Positions 46,622 to 55,946 of a stretch of 64,000 nucleotides of DNA are shown in pieces (the stretch's first letter is position 1; each line of letters starts with the position of its first letter). Origin of the DNA: Falciphora oryzae (Eukaryota > Ascomycota > Sordariomycetes > Magnaporthales > Magnaporthaceae); the NCBI GenBank assembly GCA_000733355.1, contig JNVV01000005.1, forward strand, positions 1,611,949 to 1,675,948. Reading direction: 5' to 3'. Below the pieces are notes generated by a model that saw only the letters and a list, made by a program, of their open reading frames with translations, was not told the DNA's origin and ran no database searches. A program made the position numbers and the translations under genes.

Positions 46622-46736
46622 TGTCACGGGACAAGACCAAGGTTGTACCACGTGCACCACGAAGGCAAAAGAGGAACGTTGTTGTAACTAGGACTATAAC
46701 CGTGCGAGGTCCTTATCAAGGGATCGCACCGTGACA
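46622..46736. repeat. TRIM right LTR (115 bp)
   Basis: Same length as the left copy and followed directly by the CTTCC target duplication. Confidence 0.85.
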
Positions 46737-46741
46737 CTTCC

Positions 46742-47348
46742 CACCTTTCGTAATTTTCGAATACGTCGCTTAAAAGGTTATTGCCATACGTATTGCCGTA
46801 TAAAAGCAGTGTTTTAAGCATCTATACGTTCCGGCGAGCAGTGGAAACCTCGTTAGGTGATCCTCCGAAGCTATAAAAGGGGCTTGTTAAAAAGGGGATG
46901 TTAATGCTTTATGCCAAAAACTTAGGGAGGTCGTATAACCGAAGCGTGCTTTTTGCGATCATACGTTACTCATTACTGAGCTCCTCTGCCTATTGTTCTG
47001 GGGTGTCGGACATATTATCGGTAGGGAGGGGTTTTTTTTTTAACGAGCAATATCGTTTAGGTAATCGATCCAGGAGTCCAGTCGCCTGCTTTAAGAAGGT
47101 GCTTAAGGGGATTACGTAACGCCCTTTTCACAATTGTTTAAATTTTACGAACAAAGGTCCAGTCGCCTGCTTTAAAAAGGTGCCTTTATTATTTGATTAA
47201 CTCGTGTGTAACGCGCTACCAAGCAGTAAAATCCGATTCCTTTGCTCCTAAACTCTTCCAATTAACCCAATCGCTTTAAAAGAAGGTATTAACCGTCGAA
47301 TCCTCTACTTTGCTTATTTGTGTTGCCTTTTCAAGCAACACTAATTAG
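46742..47348. other. E1 right interior, non-coding, with short direct repeats
   Basis: No coding recognised. GTCCAGTCGCCTGCTTTA occurs twice (about 47083 and 47158), each followed by an AAGGTGC. At the junction with the right LTR is an 18-bp palindrome, CAACACTAATTAGTGTTG (47336-47353), half of which is the LTR end, preceded by a GTGTTGC/GCAACAC hairpin. Confidence 0.5.
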
Positions 47349-47426
47349 TGTTGGTAGGAATGTTACTCCTGTAAGCTCGGAAATTTCCTAAAAGAAAAAA
47401 CAAAGATTTATAAATTTGGAAAGGTG
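47349..47426. repeat. E1 right terminal repeat, first 78 bp
   Basis: Starts TGTTGGTAGGAATG and matches 38811-38888. It breaks at AGGTG, where the Gypsy element begins; the remainder resumes after 55210. Confidence 0.75.
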
Positions 47427-47606
47427 TGTAATAAACCGGACTACGGGTTAGTCGCCGGTAGGGGTTATAGTGATGTTATTTTGGAAAATAAGGAGGAGGA
47501 AGAGAGGAACTATAAGGAAGGTTGTAAGGCTCCTATATATATACGAGTTGGCTTAGGGGCCACCCCTAAGCTACTACTTCCGTGCCCCAAACACGGAACT
47601 ATAACA
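47427..47606 (-). repeat. Gypsy 1 3' LTR (180 bp)
   Basis: Matches 55031-55210 over its whole length with scattered transitions. Contains the TATATATAC run seen in both copies. Confidence 0.88.
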
Positions 47607-48289
47607 TAGCCGCCTCCTCCGGGCTCGGCCCTTTGGTTGCTCCGTAACTTTTTCGTTTTTGGTTCATTTTGATATCGCGGGTAGTCCGTTAGTTGGAGAG
47701 CTTTGTGCTATAATGGGTGTTGCTCGACTCCAAATTGGCTTCGGGGTAAGCGCTTGCGTTTTCCGTAGCTTGGTTTAAACGTACCTTCCCTTTTTGTTAG
47801 CGGGGGCGGCTCGCTTCCTTATTGCTTCGTAGCTTTTAGCTACTTCGCTCTTTCCTTTTTTTCGTTATATTTGCTTGCGTAATTCGCTTGGCTTTTTTAC
47901 GGTCCCGTTACTGCCTGCAAAGTTTTCCTTCCCCGCTATCATCTCGTTTCCTGTTTTTTTCTCTCCTAACTCCGGCTTCCCTCCACCCTCCTTCCTAAGT
48001 ATTGACCGACAATTTCCGTCTTCCGACCGTCGCGGTTTCGTCCTCGTTTTATTGCGTCGCTATCTTTTTACGCGGTTGCTCCCTTCCTTAGCATTTCCTT
48101 CTTTTTATTCCGGCTTTTTTCCGGTGTTAACTTTTTTCCCGATTGGCGCGATCCCTACGATGTTTATTGCCGTTACCGCTCCTTTTCCGCCTCCCGGAAG
48201 CGGTAGCGACGATCCGTTTGGTCGTGTAAGTTTTTTCGCTCCCGTTTGTTATCCGTGTTTAATTTATAGCGTGGTTTAGCACTAGCGCG

Positions 48290-49200
48290 ATAAAGGCCGT
48301 CGCGCCGCCGACGCAATTAATTTAACGGGCGATTCGTCGGACGAGGAGCATGCGGCTCCCATTTATTAAAAGTACGAATGTAACGCGTATTTCGGCAAAT
48401 TTAAAGTTATTGAAGTTGTAGTTTGTAAAAAGTACCGGCCTGGTTAGGTTTGTAACCGTTGCCGTCGTAAGAAAACGGCGGGCTGCAATACCTCCAATGC
48501 TATTTACGTTTCGAGTCCTGCCTTACGCCGTGCCTAACGCGACCTTTTCGCTTTAACGACTAGCGACCGTCACATTGCCAAATTTAATGTCCTTTCCGGC
48601 AAGGGCTCGCGTCCTATCCTTACCCGCAAATACCTATTCGCTTACCAGCATTAGTCGCGGTTTTTTAACGAAACTAATACGAATTTTAACCGTTAGTATG
48701 TTTAAAACGCCAACTTTGCGGGCGACGTTTTGGTTTTTAGTAACGCGGCTGGCACTCCCTCTCGTTGCGGCAACCAAAGCCAGCAGTTTATAAATACGCT
48801 TATCCGCGGCTTCGGCTTTATGCAGGTAGCTGGCCCTTTTTTTTATATTTCGCGTGGCGGCGCCGCTAACCTTCCATAACGAGCCCAAATGGAAGCGGAA
48901 CGTCGCGCTAAGGCGCGTAACGCCCGGCTTATTAACGCCATTAATTAGGTGGCCGCTAACAACCGTATCCAGTCCAGTGGCGATTCGGAACGTCGTCGTT
49001 TCACTTACCGTTCCGAATCGCGTCGTCGTTCGCCTTCGCCTTTTTTTCGTGCTATTTGATACCGTAAGGAGCGTCGTTGTCGTCGGGACATCCATTACAA
49101 CGGTGGCAGTTCCTTTTCCCGTTAGTTTCGTTCCTTTTCCATATTCGAAAAAAAGACGTTTGCCGACGATGGTGGTAAGGGTGGAAACTAATTTCGGTTT
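48290..49200 (+). pseudogene. RIP-damaged ORF antisense to Gypsy 1, Cys-rich, unknown
   Basis: Plus-strand frame in the segment between the retrotransposon's pol end and its 3' LTR. Conceptual reading, ignoring RIP stops, gives SSDEEHAAPIYQKYE, then YFGKFKVIEVVVCKKYRPG, VCNRCRRKKTAGCN, SPALRRAQRDLFAL, GKGSRPILTRKYLFAYQH and an Arg/Ser-rich end, RRRFTYRSESRRRSPSPFF. CNRCRRKKTAGC recalls the first half of a fungal Zn(II)2Cys6 motif or a short zinc knuckle. I recognise no family. Stops fall at Trp/Gln codons, as for the other damaged genes. It may be a gene captured by the element or an extra ORF native to it. Confidence 0.4.
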
Positions 49201-49559
49201 TTTTTCGTATTTTATATGCGGGGTTTTTAGTTTGGGGTTAGGTGTTAGGCGTGGTGGCAGTTTGTTGTGTTGGGTTTTTATTTTTCGTTAAGGTAGGGGG
49301 TCGTGCTGCTCCGCGTTTCGAGCGGCTATTTCCGTTCGTTTGCCGGCTTTCTTTTAATTCGAGGTAATATAGCTTTCGTAATGCGTCCTTTTTGTTTTCG
49401 AGCTGCGGCGGTTTGTTTTTTTTTGCTTCGCAACTCGGGGCCGTTATAAATGTGTGCATCCCCTTATTGGGCTTTGAATTCCTTTATCGCTGCTGTATTT
49501 TTAACTTTTTCCAATAGTTTTTACGTTGTTTTATCGTATTTTACCTATTTTATTAATGC

Positions 49560-50700
49560 TTATTTTTTCCCCCGTTTTTTAGCGTTTTTTATAGCCAGGA
49601 TTTTTTCCACGAGCCATTTTTCGTAAAGTTCGCCATCCTCCGGTAATGGGATTAAAATAGGTCCTGGACGTATGTTTGTGTTCGTTTGTAACGGGAACGG
49701 GTCGTTTGTTGCCCGTTCTACTAATTCGACGTAGAAGTTAGGGTAGATGCCCTTGGGCACATTTAACGTAATATTAAGGGGATTAAAAACCGCAACTACT
49801 TCGAATTTGTCCGCTACCTAGTTTAGCTTTTTGCTAAGCCGGTTTGTTTTGATATTGCGGAGGGATAGTTATATTTTGTCGCCTATTTTGTATTTTTCGG
49901 CTAGGCGGCGGAATTTATTAGCTTGTAACTTTTGTTGTTGTTATATAAATGCCGCAGCTGTAGTGGCCAGTTTTAATCCTTCCCGTAGGTGAGCTAAAAA
50001 GGCGGAAGTACGCCCTTTTTTATTTGCTTTAAATGCGTTATTTAGCGGTGGGTGTGTTGGGATTGGGTTAATGTCGAAACCTAATAGCAAGCGGTTGGGG
50101 CTGTATTTTGTAATGGTTAAGTCTTTGTTATTAAGCGCGAGCTGGCAGGCGTCGAGGTGTTGCGACCAGTTGGTTTGTGCGAAGGTAATAAAGCAGCGCA
50201 AATAGTGCTGGACTTTCTGGTTCGCTTTTTTTGTACCCCCGTTTGTTTCCGGGTAAAAAGAGGTAAAAAGCAGCTGTTAAATTTGTATTTGGGAGCATAA
50301 TTCCGTTTAGAATTCTTTTACCTAGTTCGAGCCTTTATCGGAAATAATGCTGTCCGGAAAGCTACGGAATCGCCACTATGCTGATCGGAACCGTGCTGCG
50401 CATTTTTTCGCTTTTATAAAGTGCATAGCTTCGAGCTGGATGTATTTCGATAGCTTATCGGTAATAACTATTAAATATTCCGGCCCCCCTTTGGTCGCGG
50501 GAAGTTTTGTTATAAAATTTATCGAAATGTTTTTCCAAAATTGGTCCGGCACCGGGAGGGGGCGCAATAGCCCCTATTTGTGCCGTCGAAACGGGCGGGA
50601 TTTGCGGCAAATGTCGCAATTGCGGATAAACCAAGCCACATCCCGTAACATCCCGTCCCAATGGTAATCGCGGCATAAAACGGCGAATGTATTATTCCGT
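49560..50700 (-). pseudogene. Gypsy 1 integrase and C-terminal region
   Basis: Minus-strand blocks: FIRNCDICRK (HHCC zinc-finger Cys pair, ~50.6 kb), PLPVPDQFWKNISINFITKL and YLIVITDKLSKYIQLEA (integrase core, 50567-50376). The first catalytic Asp of the usual DFIT reads Asn (NFIT), a change RIP makes. Then ACQLALNNKDLTITKYSPNR and LLLGFDINPIPTHPPLNNAF (50201-50000), and a chromodomain-proximal end, YPNFYVELVERATNDPFPLQ with EKWLVEKILAIK (49760-49560). Stops separate the blocks. The domain order is standard for Ty3/Gypsy integrase. Confidence 0.75.
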
Positions 50701-53700
50701 CCCGTATAGTTTACGATTAAGGAAGCGTGCATTTTTTGCGTTAAGGTGGTCGTTAATAGCTTTTAAGTTAGGAGCTATAATCGTCCTTTATATTAAAGCG
50801 CTTTTTGTGCATTAATGTTACAATCCGCTACTTGTGTTTTAGTGTTAGCCTTTGGGGGGAAACTGCGCGCGTTTTATTGGACCGTTGCAAATTTCCGCTT
50901 ATATATTTCGTTGTAACGTAGTACTTTATCCCACAATTCCGTTAATATTTGTTCGCGGAAAATAGTAGCTCCCGTTGGGAAGGCCGTAATATGGTCGTGG
51001 TTTGCTTTTTGTAGCTAAATTAGGTTTAATAGCAGGGGCTTTTTCGTAGCTAGCGTAGCTTTGTTACTAGACCATTCCGGGGGTTAGTCGGCTATCGATA
51101 CGGAGTTGATACAAATTTCCGTGGGCGCTATACGTTAAATGGGTTGTACCGGTTGCAGTAGTGTCGCTTTGCGTACGCCTTTTTCTTCGTTTTATTCCTT
51201 TCGGGATAGCGTGTCCGGTAGTACCGCGTGCTTCCCCGGTTGGTATTACAAATTATAATTGAATTTAGCTAGTATTTTTGCTTAGCGCATTTGTTTTTCA
51301 ATTACTTTTCGAAATTTCGAAAAATATTCCAAAGCTTTATAGTCCGTAAAGATTAGGAACGGTTTAAATACGTTTTAAAGTTTTGCGTTCCAGGCTTTTA
51401 AATACTTTATTACCGCGAGAAGCTTTTTATCGTAAATGGTATAATTGCGTTAGGCGTCGTTTAGTTTGGCGAAATGGTAAGCGATTAGCCGCTATAAGCT
51501 ATTTTTTCCTTATTGGGATAAGCAGCTTTTTAAAGCCGTCCCGGAATAGTTTGTTTCTAATTTTATATCCCGTTTTGGGTTCTATTGTACTAGTACCGGT
51601 GCTTATATAAAAGCTAGCTTAAACCGTTTGAAAATTTCGTTAATTTCGGAGTCTTACCGGTACGGGGTTCTTTTTTTTGGTTAAAGCTTGTAGTGGTGCC
51701 GCTAGCTTTAAATATTTGTCGAAGAATTTTCGGTAAAAGTTGGCGAACTTTAGGAACCCGCGGAACCCCCTAAATTTTTTCGGTGTTTTTTAATCGCGGA
51801 TGGCGCGGATTTTTTCCGGGTCGGTTTGGACCCCTTTTCCCGCTTTAACGATAAACCTTAGTATTAATATTGGGAGGTCAAATCGGGGATTTGCAGCGCA
51901 GTCACAGTGGCCAGCAGGGTCTCGGTTAGTTGGATTGGGCCCTGACAGGCGCTATAAATAGCGCTGTCGGGGCCCCAAGCTTAGTGGGTGGAACAGGCTT
52001 GTATTGCAGTTAAGGGGCGCCAACAATCGCTTCCCTCATATACCCACCGACATCGATCCCGCGGGTTCTCCGCCGTGGGGGCTTCCGGTGCCGCGAGCGA
52101 TTTTCCGAAAAATTATTTTGTATGGGATTTCCAAAAAATCGACCCACGGCCACCAAACCCATCTCCGCGTTGGGCTTCCAATTCTAACTTGTGCAAATTG
52201 ACTCCTGACCAATTCTGTGCAGAGTAGATGTGCAGGGTAGGCGAGTCAGTGCGACCCACAACGGCTGACTTGAGTGCTTAGGCATCCTACAGGGGCTACA
52301 GGCCACCTTCAAGCTTTCGGTAAGCGCTGTAAATGCTGTAAGCCACCCCCTGGTACGCTATAAGCCCTGCCCGCTACTCCTGTGCACAACCCCACAACAG
52401 TACAGGGTAGATAATCTAATAAGAGTAGTACATGGTAGGTTGGGCCTATGCACCCAACCTAGGCTAAATACATTAGTTCTTTTAACACTTAGGTATTTCA
52501 CTTTTTGCATAGCGAAATCGCTTTTTTCCAAATCCAGATTTAATCCGGCGTTTTTTAACCGGCGGAAAATTACTTTTACTTTTTTTTAATAGTTTTTGCG
52601 GGACCCCGAAAAAAAAATAAATACGTCGTCTAAATAAGCCGATATAAAATCGTTAAGGATATCGCTTAAAATACCGTTAATGTAGCGTTGGAAGGTTGCT
52701 AGGGCTTTTGCTAACCCGAATAAGTAAATTAGCTATTTAAATAACCCGAACCGAGTTCGGAATGCTATTAGGTGCTTGTTGCTTTATACTATCCTAATTT
52801 TATAAAAGGCGGTTCGGACGTTTACTTTGGTAAACTATTTCGCCTTTAATAAGGAACGGAGTGTTTTTTTTACAAATAGCAAAAGGTAGCGGTTTTGGAA
52901 TGTAATCGCGTTAAGCGCGCGGTAGTTTACGCATAAACGCTATCCTCCTAACTATTTGCAAATTATAAGGACGGGTGCTGCCGTTGGTAATAAATTGGCG
53001 CGAATTTACCTTTTATTTATTAGCTTAGTAATTTGTTTTCGTAATTCCCAAAGTTGCTCCTTCGGTATGTTATATAAACGCCTTTAGGGGAGGTCCGGTA
53101 TAGAACCGTCGTTATTTTTTTTCAGTTTAATATAATGGTTTAAGTTCCCCCGGTGTGGAGGCAAACTTAACGCTTTAGTTTTATCGAAAAGGTCGGCGAA
53201 TTCCGTTAGCTTTTTAGGCAGTTTGGGTTTTGGTCGTTTCGGGGAAAGTGTTTCGGTTGTAAGCTAAAAGATTCGTGTTATTTTTTTTAAAAAGGTGGCC
53301 GCGAATTTATAGCTTTGCTGCGGGTCCCGCCGTTGTTTCCGGCAGGCTGCGGCAAAAATGCTACCAATTATTACCGAAGGCTTTTCCGAAATTGGCCGAG
53401 CTTTCGCCTTTTTTATTACGAATTGGCCGGTTTTTTCTATTCGTAAGCAGTTCGAGGCCGCGTCGAAAGTAATTTGTTCGTTTTTTATTTACGGGAGTTT
53501 TAGGATAACGTTTTTAGGCATTCCCGGGATAATGTAAAACAGGACGGGTTTAACCTACCCGTTTATATCTATTTCGTATTTAGCAAAGTACTTAATAGCT
53601 GTCGGAGTCCTGCTTAGGATGGTTTCGAGTTGCTAAGGTTTATAAAATCGTATTTTTTCGATTCGATTCCTTATTGCGAAGCTTTCGTTTATTGCCGCGT

Positions 53701-53980
53701 AATATTAGCAACTTAAGTCCATTTATGCATTGATAAATTGGGAAGAGTTAAATAGTATTGGCATTAAAAACGGGGAGCCGTCCATATTGCGTTCGATTTT
53801 TTTTAATTTATTTTTTCACTTTTTTTTAAATGGTTTTTTTGGCTGTAATTTGTGTCCGTTACCGCAATTTCCCCCTTTGGCTAAGTTTTTCGTTAGGGGC
53901 TATTTTTTTCCCTTTTCGGTGCCGATGCTTTGGGTGGCGGCCATTTTGGTTTTTTTGGGGTTGGCTACGCTCCGGTAGCG
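50701..53980 (-). pseudogene. Gypsy 1 protease/RT/RNase H region, heavily RIP-mutated
   Basis: Minus strand, interrupted by many stops and by the solo LTR at 51862-52488. The RT catalytic box reads ISAYLDDVFIF at about 52645-52610, with both Asp intact. Other RT and RNase H blocks are too degraded to delimit by eye. No intact frame over 110 codons remains. Confidence 0.65.
51862..52488. mobile_element. Solo LTR (627 bp) inserted in Gypsy 1 RT
   Basis: Starts TATTAATATTGGGAGGTC (probably TGTTAATA before RIP) and ends TTCTTTTAACA, with inverted TGTTAA/TTAACA-like tips. The 5-bp duplication CTTAG flanks it (51857-51861; 52489-52493). It has no coding. It contains a dyad around TATAAATAG (near 51955), a likely U3 TATA box, and a palindromic GGTTGGGCCTATGCACCCAACC near the right end. 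An inverted copy starts at 63544. A lone LTR with its own TSD means the internal part was lost by LTR-LTR recombination. Confidence 0.8.
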
Positions 53981-54064
53981 GCAAGCCCGTCGTTCGTATT
54001 TTTTGCTACCGTAATTTAAGCATGCTTTTATATCCCGGCGCCGTTGGAACTCCTTTTAAAACAT

Positions 54065-55027
54065 TTATAAAGCGCGTGGTTTGCGTGGAAGGTGCGTGTC
54101 GGTGTGGGCTGCGTTAACGCTTGTTATCGGGGTGTCCTCCGTATTTCCTTCGGGGTAAGCAGGGGTAGGGGATTGTAACGATTTTTTGCCGAATTTGTTG
54201 TTTAAGTCGATCGCTTCCAATGCTTGGGTAATGCGTTTGTATACCGCTACTATTTTTTGGTAGGAATTGGCGTCGTAGTGGCCCGCTACCGCCGTTAAGC
54301 GGATGCGGTTGGAAATACGGAAGCGAAAGTAATTAATTTTCACTTCGTCGGCCTAAACCAACCTTCCGGCAAACGTTAGCAGCATTTCGAATTTGGTATG
54401 GAACTAAATGAATGTTTGTCCGGATTCCATTCGGTATGCTTCCAATTTCGTTAAAGTTTGGGCCTTTTTGTGGGGGTTGTTAAAGATGGTACCGAGGTGG
54501 AAAATGAATGCTTTTAGGTCGTATAAGCTGTTGGAGCCCCCGATTTCGTAATACGATCGTACCATATCCTGGATGTTCGGAGCTAGGCTAGACCATACGT
54601 ATTTAAACTGGTCGCGGTAGTCCCCGATAAAGTCCTCGTTACGGGCGAGCTTATATTCGATCGCGTTTTTCCACGCGTTAAAGCCTCCTCCGTCGCTAGT
54701 ATAAGGTGTCGGATTTTTAAAGGGGAGTCGTTTGGGTGCGTTAAACGCCACGTGGGTTGCCAAAAGCTGGTTTTTTTGCTCCGTTATTACCTTTAAGGTG
54801 TTTTTGCGATAAGCGACGAAAAGTTTGTTAGTATTGGTTTGGAATTCCTGCTGCTGTTGCTCGGTTGCGGCCAGTCGTTTTTGGAAGCTCGCGATGGTTT
54901 CGAAAAAAATGTTTCGGGGGAGGGGTGTTGGCGCGCCGGACGTGGCAGGAGTTAAGCCCCCGTTACCGTCCCCGGCGTTTGGGATTGCTATTGTTATAAT
55001 CCCTTGGTAAAGGAAAAGATTTTCCAA
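54065..55027 (-). pseudogene. Gypsy 1 gag
   Basis: Begins at an ATG (55027) immediately inside the 5' LTR: MENLFLYQGIITIAIPNAGD. A 207-residue open stretch (55027-54404) has a Gln-rich helix (FQKRLAATEQQQQEFQTNTN), PYTSDGGGFNAWKNAIEYKL (the SDGKDFxxWK capsid entry of fungal Gypsy gags), YVWSSLAPNIQDMVRSYYEI and AQTLTKLEAYRMESGQTFI. After a stop the frame resumes to 54065 (YFRFRISNRIRLTAVAGHYD, AVYKRITQALEAIDLNNKFG). It is the least RIP-damaged part of the element. Confidence 0.75.
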
Positions 55028-55030
55028 AAA

Positions 55031-55210
55031 TGTAATAAACCGGACTACGGGTTGGTTGCCGGTAGGGGTTATAGTGATATTATTCTGGAAGATGAGGAGG
55101 AGGAAGAGAGGAATTATAAGGAAGGTTGTGAGGCTCCTATATATATACGAGTTGGCTTAGGGGCCACCTTTGAGCTACTACTTCCGTGCCCCAAGCACGG
55201 AACTATAACA
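55031..55210 (-). repeat. Gypsy 1 5' LTR (180 bp)
   Basis: Mate of 47427-47606. Gag starts on the minus strand within a few bases of its inner edge, so the leader is extremely short. Confidence 0.88.
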
Positions 55211-55215
55211 AGGTG

Positions 55216-55359
55216 TTTGTATTGATGTATGATGAAAAAGGAATCTAGTTACAGGAAAGGGATCGAAGATCCCCTTTTGTAGGCTCGTGGGAGCGCACGG
55301 CCCGTAGGCCGCAGGCCCACGAGGCGTGGAGATGCACGCGCTGCTAACGTAATCCAATA
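55216..55359. repeat. E1 right terminal repeat, remaining 144 bp
   Basis: Continues the E1 LTR after the Gypsy 1 target duplication (AGGTG, 55211-55215), matching 38889-39032, and ends ACGTAATCCAATA. The next bases are AAAAA and the right arm of the MITE. Confidence 0.75.
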
Positions 55360-55434
55360 AAAAAACCGTTAGTTTAGGACAGGCCCTTAGTTAAGCCTGC
55401 CAGCCTTTCGGTCATATTCGTTTAATATAGCACA

Positions 55435-55946
55435 TGTAACAAACGGCGGCCTCCTTAGGGAAAGGAGGTCACGTTTGAAGGGAAAAGGGGGATTTTAAAG
55501 GTTCAGCAACTTAATAGTTTGGTTTGTGCAAAGCTCGATAAGCTAATGATAACAAAAAACAAGAAACGATTGCTTGGCCTTCGAACTCCCTTTATAGGGG
55601 GTCCTACAAGCCCTTTTTATACACAGCCTCCTAGCCACCCTTCGGCTGCCGTCGGCAAAGTTTCTTCCTTTATAATGCCCGTCCGGGCTGGCTGTGCTTT
55701 AGTGCGTTATGGTTTGGAATAACATGCTACTAACCTTTTGGTTTGGAACAACATGCCATTAATCCTTTGGTTTAAAACAACATGCCACTAATCCTTTGGT
55801 TTGGAATAACATGCCACTAACCTCTTGGTTTGGAATAATATGCCACTTTAGCGTACGCCCCTTTGGCCACTACCGGAGTCCCCCTTTAAGGCTACCGGTG
55901 GCGGTTTTTAAAGCTGCTAATCGTGGCTGCGGATCGGGGTGTTACA
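55435..55946 (-). repeat. Gypsy 2 3' LTR (512 bp)
   Basis: Plus-strand reading begins TGTAACAAACGGCGGCC and ends CGGGGTGTTACA, so tips are TGTAACA/TGTTACA. No second copy is in the window, so the limits rest on the tips and on the polypurine tract just outside. Contains a 29-bp tandem array. Confidence 0.6.
55711..55849. repeat. 29-bp tandem repeat, about 4.8 units
   Basis: Unit GGTTTGGAATAACATGCCAC plus TAATCCTTT, starting at 55711, 55740, 55769, 55798 and 55827 (last partial). Units differ mainly by transitions. It lies inside the LTR, where such arrays often form enhancer-like U3 repeats. Confidence 0.85.

Larger units (their letters stand above)
46188..46736. mobile_element. TRIM-like mini LTR element (549 bp)
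   Basis: Two 115-bp direct repeats, 46188-46302 and 46622-46736, begin TGTCACGGGACAAGACC and end CGCACCGT(A/G)ACA. The 5-bp duplication CTTCC lies on both sides (46183-46187; 46737-46741). The 319-bp interior encodes no retroviral-type domain. Short TG...CA LTRs, tiny interior and a clean 5-bp TSD are the definition of a terminal-repeat retrotransposon in miniature. The right LTR and interior keep a higher GC content than the surrounding E1, so this insertion looks younger and less RIP-hit. It sits in E1 upstream of the helicase gene. Confidence 0.85.
47427..55210 (-). mobile_element. Ty3/Gypsy LTR retrotransposon 1, RIP-mutated, inserted in E1's right LTR
   Basis: 180-bp LTRs at 47427-47606 and 55031-55210 begin TGTAATAAACCGGACTACGG and end GGAACTATAACA. 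The target duplication AGGTG lies at 47422-47426 and 55211-55215. The coding order gag (54.1-55.0 kb), RT (YLDD at 52625-52636), integrase (50.0-50.7 kb) reads right to left, so the element is on the minus strand. A purine-rich tract (GGAGGAGGCGG on the minus strand) lies just inside the 47427-47606 LTR as expected for a polypurine primer. Pol is full of stops from RIP. A 1.8-kb extra segment between pol and the 3' LTR carries an opposite-strand ORF. A 627-bp solo LTR interrupts RT. Confidence 0.88.
38811..55359. mobile_element. E1: LTR-like element with DUF6589 and RecQ-helicase cargo, inserted in the MITE
   Basis: Bounded by 222-bp direct repeats starting TGTTGGTAGG and ending TAATCCAACA (CCAATA in the right copy), flanked by AAAAA on both sides (38806-38810; 55360-55364). 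The right repeat is split by a Gypsy element. Without that insertion E1 is about 8.8 kb. Its interior holds a RIP-damaged DUF6589-like gene on the plus strand and a RIP-damaged helicase gene on the minus strand, converging near 43.2-43.9 kb, plus an inserted TRIM. I see no gag, reverse transcriptase or integrase. TG...CA ends and a short TSD are retro-like, so it may be a large non-autonomous LTR derivative that carries cargo, or an LTR element whose interior was filled by a DNA transposon. Confidence 0.6.
38599..55386. mobile_element. MITE-like TIR element (TTA target site), split by a 16.5-kb insertion
   Basis: The left end reads GGGCCTGTCCTAGACTAACG at 38599 and the right end is its inverse, CGTTAGTTTAGGACAGGCCC, ending at 55386. 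TTA flanks both (38596-38598 and 55387-55389). The left arm is 38599-38810 and the right arm about 55365-55386. Inside the left arm, 38772-38810 is the inverse of the left end's ...GGTTTTTTGGTTTTTTGCT stretch, so the intact element was about 234 bp with ~60-bp imperfect terminal inverted repeats. Size, TIRs and a 3-bp TTA duplication fit a non-autonomous PIF/Harbinger-type MITE. It encodes nothing. It is the outermost shell of the nested insertions. Confidence 0.75.

Noticed and set aside
38811..55359. E1 as a Starship-type giant element
   Set aside because: No DUF3435 tyrosine recombinase (captain) is visible at an edge, and the ends are long direct repeats with TG...CA tips, unlike Starships.
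55711..55849. Regularly spaced repeats as a possible CRISPR-like array
   Set aside because: Units are contiguous with no spacers, the genome is eukaryotic, and the array lies within an LTR.
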